Counted from the first letter of the stretch, positions 1 to 12,045 are shown. The stretch is 64,000 nt of DNA from Trichoplax adhaerens (GCF_000150275.1 NW_002060944.1:2890152-2954151); one strand, 5' to 3'. The notes: generated by a model from the letters alone, not told the origin. Numbers and translations are program-made.

Positions 1-43
1 AATAATTGCCCACAGAAACTATCAATAGTTTTGGAAATTATTG

Positions 44-1534
44 TTATGAGGCCATTTCCGCTCGAGAGTTGTCTCTTGGTGTTTCTCCATCATTTGATTT
101 ATCGATAGTGTAGTTGTCATCATTTTGTCTCTGTACTTTTGCATTTAAGATAGCAGTGCTAAATAAGCGGCAATATAATTCCAAGGAAGATAAGCTATCA
201 TCATTACCAGCAATCGGATAGGTGATAAGATTAGGATTACAATCAGTATCGACAATTCCAATACTTGGTATATTAGCCTGTGCAGATTCTCTTATTGCAT
301 CCATGTTGTATGGGACACTTAAAAAGATTATTAAATCAGGTAAACGAGGTACTGGTAGTAGTTTATGAGCGTTCGTCAGAATACCACCTCGCCATCTTTG
401 TATAACGAAAAACTCTTGACATTCTCGTGCTGTCTTTTGTACAAGGTGTTGAAACTGCAAGTAGAATAAAATTGAATTTAATAACATTACTCATTCAATT
501 TCAACAAAAATCGATGCGAACACGAAGCAGTTGCAACATTTGTATCTTTACTCGTGTACAAATTGTACAGTATAATAGCTGTCGACAGTAATATTGGTAT
601 AGAAGCCAGCATAAACATTGCGTAAAGTATTTTAGCATGGTTTGACAGCGAAAAAAAGTGTCAAGACTTTATCAACGTTTTTTTACATTCGTAAGGAAAG
701 TGGAATAGTTTATAGTATTGGTGTGCATGAGAATCATTTATTTCATCGTGAGCGTTATTTTTCTTTACCTGAGGACGACAACAAACGAATAATATCACAC
801 CTTTGCGATATGCAATATGACTTGTTACATTTAAGGCCAGAAAAAGATGACGATCAGTCTCGTTTAAGTCGATAATATGATTGCCATGTCTATCACCGTA
901 GATGTATTGCTTCATTAATGGATTCCAAACTCCAGTTTTATGGCCTAAATGTACGCCGGCGTCGAATAACGATTTGATACTGTAAAGCTGACGTACATCA
1001 AAAAAATCTTTGTGGGCTAGTGGATTGATACCTATAACAATAGATATAGATGAGAAGAAATATATAAGAATATGAACCGATATCATTATTAACTATTACC
1101 AATTTCTATTCTCGACTGTCATAACTACAAGGCTGATTTGCAGAAGAGAATGTACGTATGCCCACACGCTTACACGTTAACAGTTAACAACTTCACTATG
1201 CATTATTACAGCTACACATGTTACAGCTAGAGCTCAACAATCCCTTATTACTACAAACTACTGACAAATAGTCATAAAAGAAATAAAAATGATTGCGATA
1301 AGATTCTGGAGGAGAAAGTCCCTGACGATGTCAGAATCCATTTTTGCAAGCATCAAGGCAAATGAAGTTACCTGAGGGCTTACTTTCTGCCTTATCCAGT
1401 TTCCATGTAGTAGTAGAAAAGAGACATGATTGCCTATATAGCGTATTTCTACATGTCCACTGATTAGAATGGCAAACAAATGAGTTCCATTTCTGCAGCA
1501 CTTGTCTAATCTTGGTACTCTTGTGCAACGCCAT
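44..1534 (-). CDS. MRPS2: Mitochondrial ribosomal protein uS2m (MRPS2)
   Basis: Component of the small subunit of the mitochondrial ribosome. Three exons read on the minus strand: 1534-1372, 1031-769 and 454-44 (TAA at 44-46). Splice phases fit: exon 1 ends in a single G before gt, exon 2 starts with GT, and exon 2/3 is phase 0. The protein is about 278 aa (human about 296). The first ~55 residues are rich in basic and Ser/Thr residues and contain LFSTTTWKL, a mitochondrial presequence. Exon 2 carries the uS2 core LFDAGVHLGHKTGVWNP with YGDRHGNHIIDL. Exon 3 carries FQHLVQKTARECQEFF, RWRGGILTN and IPSIGIVDTDCNPN, all typical of uS2. An in-frame ATG at 1570 would add 12 residues; I prefer 1534 because it opens the presequence directly. 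The gene is divergent from MPDU1, with a minisatellite between them. Family call is firm; the exact start is not. Confidence 0.95.
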
Positions 1535-1643
1535 GATTCTATTTACTCTATACCATTTAGAGGACCTCAATTTCCTTCAACTTTATGCAAGCAACAGCAT
1601 GGCTTACGCTGCGGCCAACGTGATCAAGGGCAGCACACACTAC

Positions 1644-1881
1644 AGACCCTCATAGAGACCCTTATGGAGACCCTTATAGAGACCCTTATAGAGACCCTTA
1701 TAGAGACCTTTATAGAGACCCTTATAGAGATCCTTATAGAGACCCTTATAGAGACCCTTATAGAGACCCTTATAGAGACCCTTATAGAGACCCTTTTTAT
1801 AGAGACCCTTATAGAGACCCTTATAGAGACCCTTATAGAGACCCTTATAGAGACCCTTATAGAGACCCTATGAGGGTCTCT
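1644..1881. repeat. 12-bp minisatellite with inverted cap
   Basis: About 18-19 near-perfect copies of a 12-bp unit, CTTATAGAGACC. One copy near the middle (about 1794) has extra T residues that shift the phase. The array starts with a slightly diverged unit (CCTCATAGAGACC) and ends in AGAGACCCTATGAGGGTCTC, a near-palindrome in which the last unit is followed by its reverse complement. It lies between the divergent genes MRPS2 and MPDU1. Open frames through it (repeating R-V-S-I on one strand, I-E-T-L on the other) exist only because the unit is a multiple of three and stop-free. Confidence 0.95.
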
Positions 1882-1894
1882 AGCACACACTGCG

Positions 1895-2035
1895 CAGTAC
1901 TGTACTGTACGGCTTGACACCCATCATACTACAGTGTACTGTAGGGTACAGTACAAGACAGAGGGCTGTACGGTACACTGTACAGTACACTGTAGCCGAT
2001 AGTACCAGTACAGTACTAGTACGGTACTAGTAACC
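1895..2035. repeat. GTAC palindrome cluster 1
   Basis: Dense overlapping TACTGTAC, GTACAGTAC and GTACTGTA strings that can pair with each other on the same strand. They sit in the spacer between MRPS2 (minus) and MPDU1 (plus). Similar clusters are at 12175-12262, 25790-26460 and 48700-48915. No coding potential is seen. The rest of the spacer to 2343 shows no recognised feature and should hold the MPDU1 promoter and 5' UTR. Confidence 0.8.
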
Positions 2036-2343
2036 AGGATCACGTGGGCCAACCGATATGGTACTAGACGTTTGTATGGACAGTAGTATCTATAACGCGA
2101 ACTCTGACTGTGATAGTGATCAAGTGCAAGTAAAAGCGAGTGTTGGACGAGCAATAAATTCGCAAATTTCAAATCTCTCAAGCGAGCGACTTTAGATCTC
2201 AATCCTGCCAATTAATCTTGCTCATCCTACTGCAATTGATCTCATAAGAAGCAATATCTTTATTATTGTGAATCTGCTCGCATAGACTGTCTATCTTGAA
2301 GTACTACAGTATAGTTTGTATTAACAACAAGACGAAGAGCAAA

Positions 2344-3072
2344 ATGGAGGCAATCTTTCATACTTTTGTCACTTCTTATTTTCTCAGCGAAGAATGTTAT
2401 AAAGATCTTTTAATCAATTGGAATATAACCAATATTAGCTGTCTTAAGATGCTAATTAGTAAATCTTTAGGTTTTGCTATTGTAGTTGGGGCTGCTGTTG
2501 TAAAATTTCCTCAAATTATCAAGGTCTATCGTGCTGGTAGTGTTGAGGGTTTATCACTGCCGTCGTTGATCATGGAGTTGCTTGCAGTAGTGGTTAATGT
2601 GGCGTATAATGTTGTCAAAGGATTTCCTTTTAGTACATGGGGTGAAGGAGCCTTTCTTATGATTCAAACATCGATTCAAACTATGCAAATTTTATATTAC
2701 CGCAAGCAACGTATACCTTTCTACTTGTTTCTACCTGTTCTTGCAGCTTTCTCCTACTTCTTAATCTCTGATTATTGTGGGCTTCCCTTGCTTAGCAAGT
2801 TAACCTGGGCATCGATGCCAACTATTGCTGCTAGCAAGCTAACGCAAATAGGCACTAACATTTATCATGGCTCTACTGGGCAGCTTTCGATGGTTACCAT
2901 AGTTTTAATATTTGGTGGCTCCTTGGGCAGAGTATTTACAACTATCCAAGAAACAGCCGATCCCATCTTATTGACAACTTACATAGTGACATCTTCCTTA
3001 AATGGTGTCCTAGTAATGCAAATTATCTATTACTTTAATAATGTAATTGATAAAACTAAGAAGAAATTGTAG
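2344..3072 (+). CDS. MPDU1: MPDU1/Lec35, PQ-loop membrane protein for dolichol-sugar use
   Basis: An ER membrane protein needed for using mannose-P-dolichol and glucose-P-dolichol in N-glycan, O-mannose and GPI assembly; its exact mechanism is unsettled. This is a single-exon gene of 242 aa (human about 247). The frame is open upstream to an ATG at 2296, but the ATG at 2344 (aaaATGg context) gives the family length. Two PQ-loop repeats are visible: AAVVKFPQIIKVYRAGSVEG near residues 50-70, and LTQIGTNIYHGSTGQLS followed by LIFGGSLGRVFTTIQETADP. Several hydrophobic segments fit a seven-helix PQ-loop protein. The C-terminus ends in basic residues (DKTKKKL), as in the family. The lack of introns is unusual next to its multi-exon neighbours. 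Confidence 0.96.
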   Translation: MEAIFHTFVTSYFLSEECYKDLLINWNITNISCLKMLISKSLGFAIVVGAAVVKFPQIIKVYRAGSVEGLSLPSLIMELLAVVVNVAYNVVKGFPFSTWGEGAFLMIQTSIQTMQILYYRKQRIPFYLFLPVLAAFSYFLISDYCGLPLLSKLTWASMPTIAASKLTQIGTNIYHGSTGQLSMVTIVLIFGGSLGRVFTTIQETADPILLTTYIVTSSLNGVLVMQIIYYFNNVIDKTKKKL

Positions 3073-3505
3073 ATTTGTAATGTGATACCGCTATATTGAG
3101 CTAAATCTAACCATATTGCCAAGCACGAGTTGATGATGACATTATTTAAACTACTATCTTTGTCAGCACTCGGTAATATGCAATAGGACCTCTTAACTTA
3201 AAAGTGTAATACTCGTTGTTTTGACGGATTAATTGATTGATTGTTGTCGAATGGATTTCCGATTAGGATCAGATTAGCACTTGCAATTTCATATCAAGTT
3301 ATCGTAGGTCCCACAAAGAAAGCCAATCGACTTGAAATTTTGAAGTATTTTATCATTTACATTCAATAAAAGCGTCACAAAATAAACTGTAAGGAATATT
3401 TACGTATAGTTAATATAAATGGACTTTGTGTACAGTACACTGTATAGTGTATAGTGTGCACTATGGAAGAAAAGAAATGAACGAATAAGATGATCCCTGT
3501 CTGTG

Positions 3506-3655
3506 GATATTAATTTACTTGAGTTTATCAACCTGCTCTTTTAATTCTATTGCATTAACATCACATTATAGAAGCTGTAAATATTAAATTGCTTGAGTTT
3601 ATCAACTTGTTAAGCTATTTTAATTGTATTGTATCAACATCGCATTATAGAAGTT
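3506..3655. repeat. Imperfect tandem duplication, about 75-bp unit
   Basis: Two adjacent copies share TTGAGTTTATCAACTTG-like, TTTTAATT and CATTATAGAAG blocks: about 3506-3572 and 3580-3655. They differ by substitutions and a short indel, so the duplication is old. Confidence 0.75.
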
Positions 3656-3982
3656 TACAGCGAATTGTCTTGAGTACGCAATATTAGCTAGCACAGTGTC
3701 ATTTTGCCTCTAGCTATTTCAATATTGAGAACATTTTTAATAATTAATTTGCGCTACTCTGAGGCATCCTAATGATGATGATCGTTTCGCTTCACTATTC
3801 CCTAGAAATTTTCAAGATTACCAGTATTGCTTTTAAAAAGGCCAGCTATATCATGGATATATACTGTAGTACTGTATGTGTTAATGACTCGCTCTTAAGT
3901 AGAACTAGCGCTTTGGTTGCTGTAATTAATTTTGAGTGCTTTCTGAAACGCCTTACGTATTTCGCAAGTTCTGTATATATAT

Positions 3983-4325
3983 CGTCTAGATATAGCGGGT
4001 ACACAGACAGAATTCATGTGCATACAGTATCATACTCTAGTAACAGAGAAGTAGCACAAGCAGTAAGGGTCTCTAGAGAGCACTAATGATGATAGCTCAA
4101 ATATTGACATCATGCTTTTTTCATTACCATCGGTAGCCCCCATTCCTCTTGTTCTTTGCTAGGCTGCATCGACATCATCTAGCAAAATTTTGTCTAGGCA
4201 CACAGACACAATTTATCTGCATGCAGCATCATATACTAGCAACAGAGAGACAGTATAAGTAGTGTATTGAGAGGCCTAATGATGACAGAGCAAATCCTTT
4301 CTCCAATATTGACACCACACGTTTT
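3983..4325. repeat. Imperfect direct repeat, two ~135-bp copies
   Basis: Copies at about 3983-4121 and 4191-4325 share GTCTAG, ACACAGACA, a CATGCAGCATCATA-like block, AGCAACAGAGA, CTAATGATGA and AATATTGACA in the same order. The left copy contains GGGTCTCT, also found in the minisatellite at 1644-1881. No terminal inverted repeats or coding frame are seen. Confidence 0.75.
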
Positions 4326-4420
4326 ATTTCTTGGTAGCGCCTTGTTTCCTTATTGGAGGCCAGCTCTTGGACTGGAAAATCGACTTCAAATCGTTATTTC
4401 GTTCCTGTTGTTCCTCGTCG

Positions 4421-4439
4421 ATATATATATATATATATA
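4421..4439. repeat. AT dinucleotide microsatellite
   Basis: About nine uninterrupted AT units upstream of TYW3. Confidence 0.9.
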
Positions 4440-4664
4440 CTCTACTCTACCGAGTCATATCTAGTAGGGTACTGTACCGTGTCCTGTAGTACCGTCCATA
4501 GTAGTCATACATTGATATATTACGCTACAAAAGAACTGTACAAGCAGACGAAAGCGAGAGCAGCTACCTGAAGCAATGCCCACCGCATCGCAGTAAGATA
4601 CTAATCTATTGCAGAGAAATTATCATTACTTTAGCCATTTCTACCATTGATGCATTAACAATCG

Positions 4665-6329
4665 ATGGACGAATTTCAAAAGCAAAAAAATCGGTGCTTA
4701 TCATCGACAGACAACAGTATCAAAGGTAGTATCGATGCAAAGATTTTATCTTTAGTCCAGCTAATCAATGAAAACAAGGATTACTTTACAACTAGCTCCT
4801 GCTCTGGCAGAATAATGATATTCCGAAAGGTAAATGTTACAATGTTGAAACAGACTAGGTGGCAATACAAGTACTCAGTTTTTCAGCTCTATGATAAATC
4901 ATTGTATTGCAGTTGTCATTAACTTTGATAGCTATCGCTTGTAATCGAGGTCAATAGTATACCTCTGTGTCAGCGAATATTACTGTACTGTCATGGTTTA
5001 CATTTTACAACCTCTGCCTTCCTATAAATCCCTTACGATATATTATTCGTAAAATCAAAATGAATGCATTTTATGCAATATTTTACGGTAATTATGTATG
5101 CAAGTCATACTAGAAGAAGAGTGCATTAGAAGTATGATGTTCTAAGAGGTCAATGTTGAACTACGTATGCTAACAAGGAAATGAAAATAATTATTATTAT
5201 TAATATCAATCGAAAAATATATAGGTTAATCAGCTGAAAAGCAAGAACTGCGAAAGTTTATTCGTCACGCATGACAGCATTACTGAGGATGATGTGGTAT
5301 GCATGAATAATTTAATGTTGTAGTACTTTACAGAACTTCTATTAATTATTCGTACAATTCATGACTGCAATATTATTCAATAATCTATAAATTCATTATC
5401 GTCCACATATTAAATGCAGATACATGCATTGATAAAATGAATCTACAACACAATCAATGATATGCACTGCACTGTATTTGGCCTATAGACAGTAGTATTG
5501 AAATTTCTTCGCTGAAATAAAATTTTCTCTTTATTGGGTAATATCAATTCAAAATTACCAAACTAAGCAGTATTGTATTTCTGCTTCCTTCAGAATTTCT
5601 TACTCAATGGTCAGATTGAAGATAGTGTAATCTTTAAATTTGAGCCGTTTGTCCTTCATGTTCAATGCAGAACTATGAATCACGCTCGTTTACTGGTAAG
5701 AACGATGATTCTTAGTATTTCTAGTTTTTTTCAGCCAGTTTCAATAGAACTGATAATGTTGGTCCTTACTAAACATTTTCTTGCAGTTTTATACCAGCAT
5801 TTAAAGCTATACCGCATTCTTTTCACTATTTAATTGCTATTTCAATTATAATAGCTAAAGGTAGCCTTGACCTCAGGATTTCGAAATTCTGGCATCGTTT
5901 TGGGTAAAAAAGAACGCTTAATAGTGGTAATTTAAAGTCCGAACTTCTATATTGTTGTCATTTTGTGACCGAAATTTTATTTTATCTTAGCATAATTTAT
6001 AGTCATTAATAATTATTTACCAGATACGTAGTAAATCTATTGTTCATTTAATTAGGCTGTTCGTAGCACTCAAACCCTAGAAGTACCATTGACAAATCAA
6101 GGCGCTATGCTAATATCACAAGATGTAAGTGATAGTAAGATGAAGTAGCACCGCTTATTTATAAACTTCAACTACGATGATAGATCTTTTCACGTGGTAT
6201 ACGAAAGACAGTTTTCAATTGAAAGTGTTTTCACATTTAAATCTACTTTGCATTATACAGTACCTATATTTTCTACTACAAGTAGCCAACGAAAAAATGG
6301 ATGATAATGATTTAAGGATTCGAAAGTAA
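4665..6329 (+). CDS. TYW3: TYW3, tRNA wybutosine-synthesising protein 3
   Basis: SAM-dependent N4-methyltransferase step of wybutosine synthesis at G37 of phenylalanine tRNA. Six exons: 4665-4829, 5225-5296 (or from 5234), 5594-5695, 5855-5926, 6056-6124 and 6261-6329, all joined in phase 0. Diagnostic blocks in order: KGSIDAKILSLVQLINENKD and FTTSSCSGR in exon 1; SLFVTHDSITEDDV in exon 2; FKFEPFVLHVQCRTMNHARL in exon 3; SGFRNSGIVLGKKERL in exon 4; AVRSTQTLEVPL in exon 5; YLYFLLQVANEKMDDN in exon 6. The result is about 180 aa, against about 259 in human. The missing part matches the poorly conserved acidic/basic tail. The last exon ends RIRK-TAA; a GTAAAT at that stop could splice to one more short exon (near 6382) ending just as soon. 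No exon exceeds 60 codons from a Met except the first. Confidence 0.93.
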
Positions 6330-8694
6330 ATCAACTTTTTACATCTTACGAAAATGTACTGCTTTCTTACTATTACTATAGTTTTAAGCTAATATACTTG
6401 CCTTGACTCCACTCAAATAATGCACATAGGTTCGAAGTTAGCTTCCATTCTACGACGTTATCAGAAGGTTGGGTTTGTGCAATACTGTATAAGATTTTAA
6501 GATAAGGGTTAGCGTACGAGTATTACACAACCTGTATATAGGACAGCCAGTACAGCCTTAGATACAATGTAAGTTCTAAAATCCTTCAGAAGGAGATTTA
6601 ACGTGCTTTATATCCCTATTTTATCTAGAAACGAAATGTAAGAAATCAAAATCAAGTACTCGACGAAGCCAAAAGGATTCACTGCAATCGGTCTGCTACT
6701 GCACTTGTCTATATCCCATGTATTATACTGTTTTAGTTATCGTCAGGAATTAGTAAAGAAAATAGAATACTTTTCATAGTAGCCATATAAATTACTATTT
6801 GTTATTAAATAAAATACCTTATGTTACAACTTTGCTTTAATTAAGGTATCAACTGCTCAAGCGTCTACGAAAAATTGTAGTTATGAGGATGGCCTACTTA
6901 ATTTTTCCGATCTATTTAAAGAATCTGATTTTTAGTTTTATTTTGAACACCTGAAAGTTCCAAGTTATTTAAGGGAAACTTTGGTACCATTGAATTTTGT
7001 ATAAACTAATGTCGAGATGATGGTATCACTGATAAAATTTCAAAATTTGATTACCGTAGCATGGTGAAGTGAATACGGCGCTTATGTTTACAATTACCAC
7101 TGTAATCTGAATATCTACTCTAAGATTGTAATAGAACTTAAAGTTAGACCTATAAATCTTGAATAATAGCTTACTCTGTAGTTTTCTATTTTCTTAGGTG
7201 CTCTACAGTACAATGAGTACAGTATGCAACTATATATATTACTGTATGTAATTACGTTCTTAACTTTATTAAGAAGAAATTCATCTCATAATGGTATCCC
7301 ACGTTACTGCAGAAGACACCTTGGATGGAACTTGCGTTACTTTAAAGGTGTCGGCAGTTCGGTGCCTGTTATACGTTAAATGGGACGCAGGAAACGTAAT
7401 TAATATACATTATGTAAATATGGTCAATCGTGCCCACAAAACATTCGACTTTATCATGTAGGCTATATTTAATACTAAAGAGCATATTCCACAAATAAGT
7501 TCAATCTAGAATTAAGCATTTAAGTTAAGTAATATTTTAAAATGCATAAAATTATATGCTATGGTAATCTAAATATTGATTATCGTCCATCTAAAAAGAA
7601 ATTTAAATCCTACATAATGATCCACGTACATGAATTAGTATGCAGCTTATTGCATATCATATCGGTTGTTCAATAAAATAAGTTACTATCGTAACGCGAC
7701 TTATTACACACTGGTCTATGTTGCTAAATGAGAACCTTCTAAAACCTGCAGGATACTGCCAGAGACCGTAATTTTAATAATTTAAAATAATTAATAAGCT
7801 TCAAACACATATTTAGATAGGATAATTTCTCACACCCTTTACTAGCGCTTTTGCTTGTAGGATTCACTTAATTACCACAGGTATTATAGGAGCTCAAAAT
7901 CAATAGCGCATTACAGAAGGTTTAATATAACATTAGAAACTTCGTTACACTATTTAAAGTAATGTTCTAACAATTGCACTCTTGTTTGCTAGCAGTGTAC
8001 TACTATTTACTATATCGCCTTCATTCCTAGGATATCCCTAAAATTTGTGTCATGCCATTAAATAGATTACCCTAAACAAAGCAACAGACCTTTGGATCAA
8101 ATTTGCAAAACGAGACATAATGAAAACATACAAATTATTAGCAGACACTTATTCAGCAGGGGTACTAAACTACTGAATTATTGCATGATGAAAATTTTGC
8201 GATAACACCCAGACTGTCAAGACTAGACGCCTAAACAAACTAATTTTAGTCCTATGTCGTTGCACTTTTCTTCTCTTTATATGTATAGACTTAGATATTA
8301 ATAGCACCCTTTAGTTGTTTTTAATTGAAACCACACGCGTGTTTTAAAAATTGTTCTTAGATTGTATTAACCATTTACAGAGTCATCATCACGTAAGAGA
8401 CATTTTTTTGCATCGGTGCATACCTGGCCTTATATACGGGTGTACGCAAAGATGATATCGAAATACAACCAACTAATTTATGCAGGATTACGACAATAAC
8501 TAATAACAGAGGGGACAAATTGCTATTATTGTACTTTGACCTGAACTAGTTGTAATAAAAATCATAGCTATACTCTCAATAAGATATTTCAATAAAATTT
8601 GCTACGGTTGTCGTAAATATTATGTTTAAATTTATGGATAATTTACAAGCATTAAATTCATCATAATAACTGTATATTGATTCTGGGTTTACAG

Positions 8695-8783
8695 TGTACG
8701 TACGTTGACATTCCGTATTGAAATTCAAGTGAGAACATTAAAAGAAGCCACACAGTGTTTTATGGATATGAAGCACGTCGAAG
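8695..8783 (+). other. Candidate coding exon, unknown
   Basis: An open segment between acceptor TTTACAG and donor GGTATAAG. Reading with one leading base gives LTFRIEIQVRTLKEATQCF then MDMKHVE, which looks like helical protein. No homolog recognised. It could be chance in AT-rich DNA. Confidence 0.25.
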
Positions 8784-9687
8784 GTATAAGCTTCTAATAA
8801 GCCAGTATTCTCAATTTTTAATTAAAGTGTAAATATGTTCTTAAGCAGGAAATTTCAAGTATTATAAGCAATTTTTACAAAATTAAAACTTCAGTTAAAA
8901 AAAACGTCAAAGTTGGCAAGAAATATTTTTTTTTAGCATGTATCCCTCGTTATCACAAACGCTGTACTATTTGTGTGTCATATATTAGGCTACCAATAGA
9001 TTGTTTTATTTATTCAGCGTATTACATATGCATGAGATAGCGAAGATGCATACGTATTAAGATTACTTGATAAATAAATACCGTAAGTGATGTAGGGCTT
9101 ATTATCAGAGCATGCAGACATACGATAACTCCCCATGGCGGAATTAGTATGGATAGGGTCGGAAAGTGTTTATTTCTGCAGTTAACTAATGCTGTTTAAT
9201 TAATGTATTAATTAAATGTTTAGTTCATTCAGTATATTTACAAATTTGTAAAATTAATTATTAAATCTTCAGCAATTTAAAATGTTTTTGAATAATCAAA
9301 GCTCGGAATAGCCTATTTAAGACGGTATGTAGGCACATTTTAACCATAAGGAATAATTCATGATTGCAAGATAATTAAGTTCAATGAGTTCAGCAAAGAA
9401 AATTCTGAAAAATAAGGTCAAAACTTGATGATTGCATTAAAATCCTAACGCTCAATAAATATCGTCGTGAATTTAAGTCATCAAGATTATAGAGTAACAA
9501 TAACCTAACATATTAGTGTTTCAGATTTCACGGATGTAATGTTTATTATGTGATATACTCGTATGGTAGTTATTATTGGGTAAAATTAGGTGATAATCGC
9601 GTGTCGTGTAATTCTTGAGAATTCACAAAATAAAGAGAGAACATTGACTTATCGATTTTGAGTACGAGATATAACGGTTACGTATAC

Positions 9688-9796
9688 CGTAAATTTAAAT
9701 TCCATGCTAACAATGATGTATCGATATATTCTATAGGACTGTATGAGTGTAGCACTTGAGCCTTTCTACTCTTAAATCTAAGGCGATAAAATATTG
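9688..9796 (-). other. Candidate coding exon, unknown
   Basis: Minus-strand segment with acceptor GCATCAG and donor GGTATACG. It reads 35 codons, including RLRFKSRKAQVLHSYSP and IEYIDTSLLAWNLNLR. No homolog recognised. Confidence 0.25.
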
Positions 9797-10490
9797 CTGA
9801 TGCATAATCACAATAAATAGATATCCTAGTAGTTATTATTATACATGCAATAATCCCTTTAAAACTATGCATTGAACGGTGAATGCTCGCGAATAATGAA
9901 ACCAAATTAACAAATCACGGAGGAACAATATTCCGACTTGATTCGGTTTGTAGCATATTTCATAGCCTTTTCAGCAATGTCAATACATATATATGTATAC
10001 ATATATATTCACTCTTCTATCTTCCTATTTCGCGAGAGAATACACAATCTTTATTGCACAGATCGCTTCTATTCAGTGCTAATAATAAGCAGTTTAATAC
10101 AAATCAACAAATATTATGAATAGGTTTTGAAAAGGTGATAGACTTCGAAAATTTCAAGTTCTTAAAAGAAGACTAGAACTTAGTCAATAAACTATGAATA
10201 ACTCAATCCATTCATTACTTCGGCCTATTTTACCATAGCGTAATAAAGACGGATGTATAATACTTATGCAAAAAAGTGATCATACTACAAGAATATATCA
10301 ATCGAGTACCCTGCTACTGATATAAACGATCTTTAGATAATTAGGATGGAATGATGCTGAAAGACACTCACCAATATAGCTCCATAGTACAAACTATACT
10401 ATGTGGCAATTGCACAAGTATTATTAGCATTTCCCTGTATCAATTATAACGTCACTAATTAATGTAGAAAATAGAGGGTTAGCCGCCTAG

Positions 10491-10637
10491 GTACACTTGC
10501 GAGCATCTGGGCTAGATTTGAACTGTGCAAAGATCTTCTCATCAGCGATGTATCGGTATCTCAGCTGATAAATTACAACTTGGATGATCACGATTTCATT
10601 ACCATGGCAGAAATACGAAATCAAGCTATTTTTCCCA
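10491..10637 (+). other. Candidate coding exon, unknown
   Basis: A 147-nt segment with acceptor GCCTAG and donor AGTAAGAG. The frame reads 48 codons without a stop, including SIWARFELCKDLLISDVSV and NLDDHDFITMAEIRNQAIFP. Composition looks like real protein and it lies just before the convergent C11orf98 homolog. No family recognised and partner exons not established. Confidence 0.35.
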
Positions 10638-11017
10638 GTAAGAGATACTGGTCAATAATTGCTACCGACCATATTTCGCTATCTTAATTAAAGATTAGGC
10701 TCCTATCATATACGCGTAAATACAGCATTACATCACAAGTTCGGACTCAAATATTTCTGCATATTTAGAAAAAGTAGACTATTAACATGATCTATGGCAA
10801 TATACTGTACATAAATATTTATAATTATCATTATACAAAATCACAGGTATACTGGTAGATATAATTAAGATTTTCAGTAATGTCAATCAATCGAGCAAGT
10901 CCTCGATGCATTTACAATACATAGATAAAATGCAAGATATCACAGTTATGTATTGATAATTTGAGTATAGCAAAAATACAGTGCAGTGATGATCACTTGG
11001 AGTCTTCCTTTGGGATT

Positions 11018-12045
11018 TTAATTGTTATCTATCTCCATTTGATGTTCTTTAACTAGTTGATTTCCCTTTTGTAAAGATTTATTACTACTTGATCCTACTA
11101 CAAATAGAAAAGCAAAATTCCAATTTAATTGAGGTATCCATAACATGAGCGCAGAAGCATAAAAATACTTTAAATTTCCTTATCCTATCCTATTACTAGT
11201 AGTACATCATTCCTGTCGCTGCATCTTAACTTAAGTTCAGCAAAAGGTGATTACGTGTAGGATTACATAATACATAATACAGGTGGTAAGAATTCGACAA
11301 AATTTAACTATGTACTATTAGAATATTTACTTATAACTACAACAAAATAACTTACTGCATCCAACAAATAACGTACTAGACGAAGTTATACGGTACCTAA
11401 AGTACCTCACAATGTAGTAGACATTAATGCCTAGGAATTATACTGTAATACGTTGGATACCTTCTATGTCCATTTGTGATTTCGCTAGTTCAACTTTAGC
11501 TAGGCGCTTTCGATACAGTCTTAACTTCTTTCCGGATAGAACAATATTGGCATTAGGATTACTTCTGTAAAATTTCCATTAATATGTAAACATAAGTTTA
11601 ACATACGTATGACGGGGTTCGATTATGAGTTCGTGGCTGATGTTAATTTACAATACAGCATAGAGAATAGAGGAACATACGAGCATCAGAAGGTTTTACA
11701 TGCTAATGTGCTATCACCTGTTCTGCTTTGCAACATCAAGGCTTGAATTCATAGTAGCAGCACGATTAGAAGGATCCCGTGTAGTTTTTTTCAGGTTTTT
11801 ATAATGAGTTTTATGACTTTGGCGCTTCCTTACAGCTTTCTTGTCTTTTTTCTTCTGCAAATACGAAATGAAACAAGATTATCTGCGTTCATATAGGGAC
11901 TCAGCAAGCTACAGTAGTACTGTACTGTGGTTACGCATACACCTGCTACACGTACTATAGTCTTATTATTAACCTAATCACAATTTTATTTTAATCGATG
12001 AATGATTGAATAATCTTGTTGTACCGCACTTACATTGTAACCCAT
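11018..12045 (-). CDS. C11orf98 homolog, small basic protein
   Basis: Homolog of human C11orf98, a short lysine/arginine-rich protein of uncertain function, probably nucleolar. Five exons on the minus strand: 12045-12034, 11854-11718, 11636-11607, 11564-11461 and 11097-11018. Phases fit at every junction and total 120 aa (human about 123). The diagnostic block is SNPNANIVLSGKKLRLYRKR, matching the human ANITLSGKKRRK region. HELIIEPRHT precedes it, where human has IDQGLITRHH, and the tail QMEIDNN parallels human DVEMKD. The first coding exon is only four codons (Met-Gly-Tyr-Asn) before GTAAGT, and exon 3 is a 30-nt micro-exon. The N-terminal 50 residues are basic but poorly conserved, so that part of the model is less sure. 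Head to head with CDC26. Confidence 0.8.

Larger units (their letters stand above)
3073..4664. other. Intergenic MPDU1-TYW3
   Basis: No gene recognised. A GTAC-rich stretch lies near 3432-3465. The region holds two imperfect duplications (3506-3655 and 3983-4325), an AT microsatellite (4421-4439) and a short GTAC-rich stretch near 4468-4500. Open frames here (for example 3772-4086) have no family signature. Confidence 0.7.
6330..11017. other. Intergenic/unassigned 4.7 kb
   Basis: No gene identified by homology. Three exon-like segments with good splice borders are listed separately (8695-8783 plus, 9688-9796 minus, 10491-10637 plus). A 56-codon ATG frame at 7291-7461 (plus) is open but unlike anything I know. 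I see no repeats, tRNA or transposon ends. Confidence 0.5.

Noticed and set aside
642-875. Plus-strand 77-codon frame
   Set aside because: Antisense to MRPS2 exon 2, which has clear uS2 homology.
1502-1920. Open frames with repeating I-E-T-L or R-V-S-I
   Set aside because: Products of a stop-free 12-bp minisatellite, not genes; the left part is antisense to MRPS2 exon 1.
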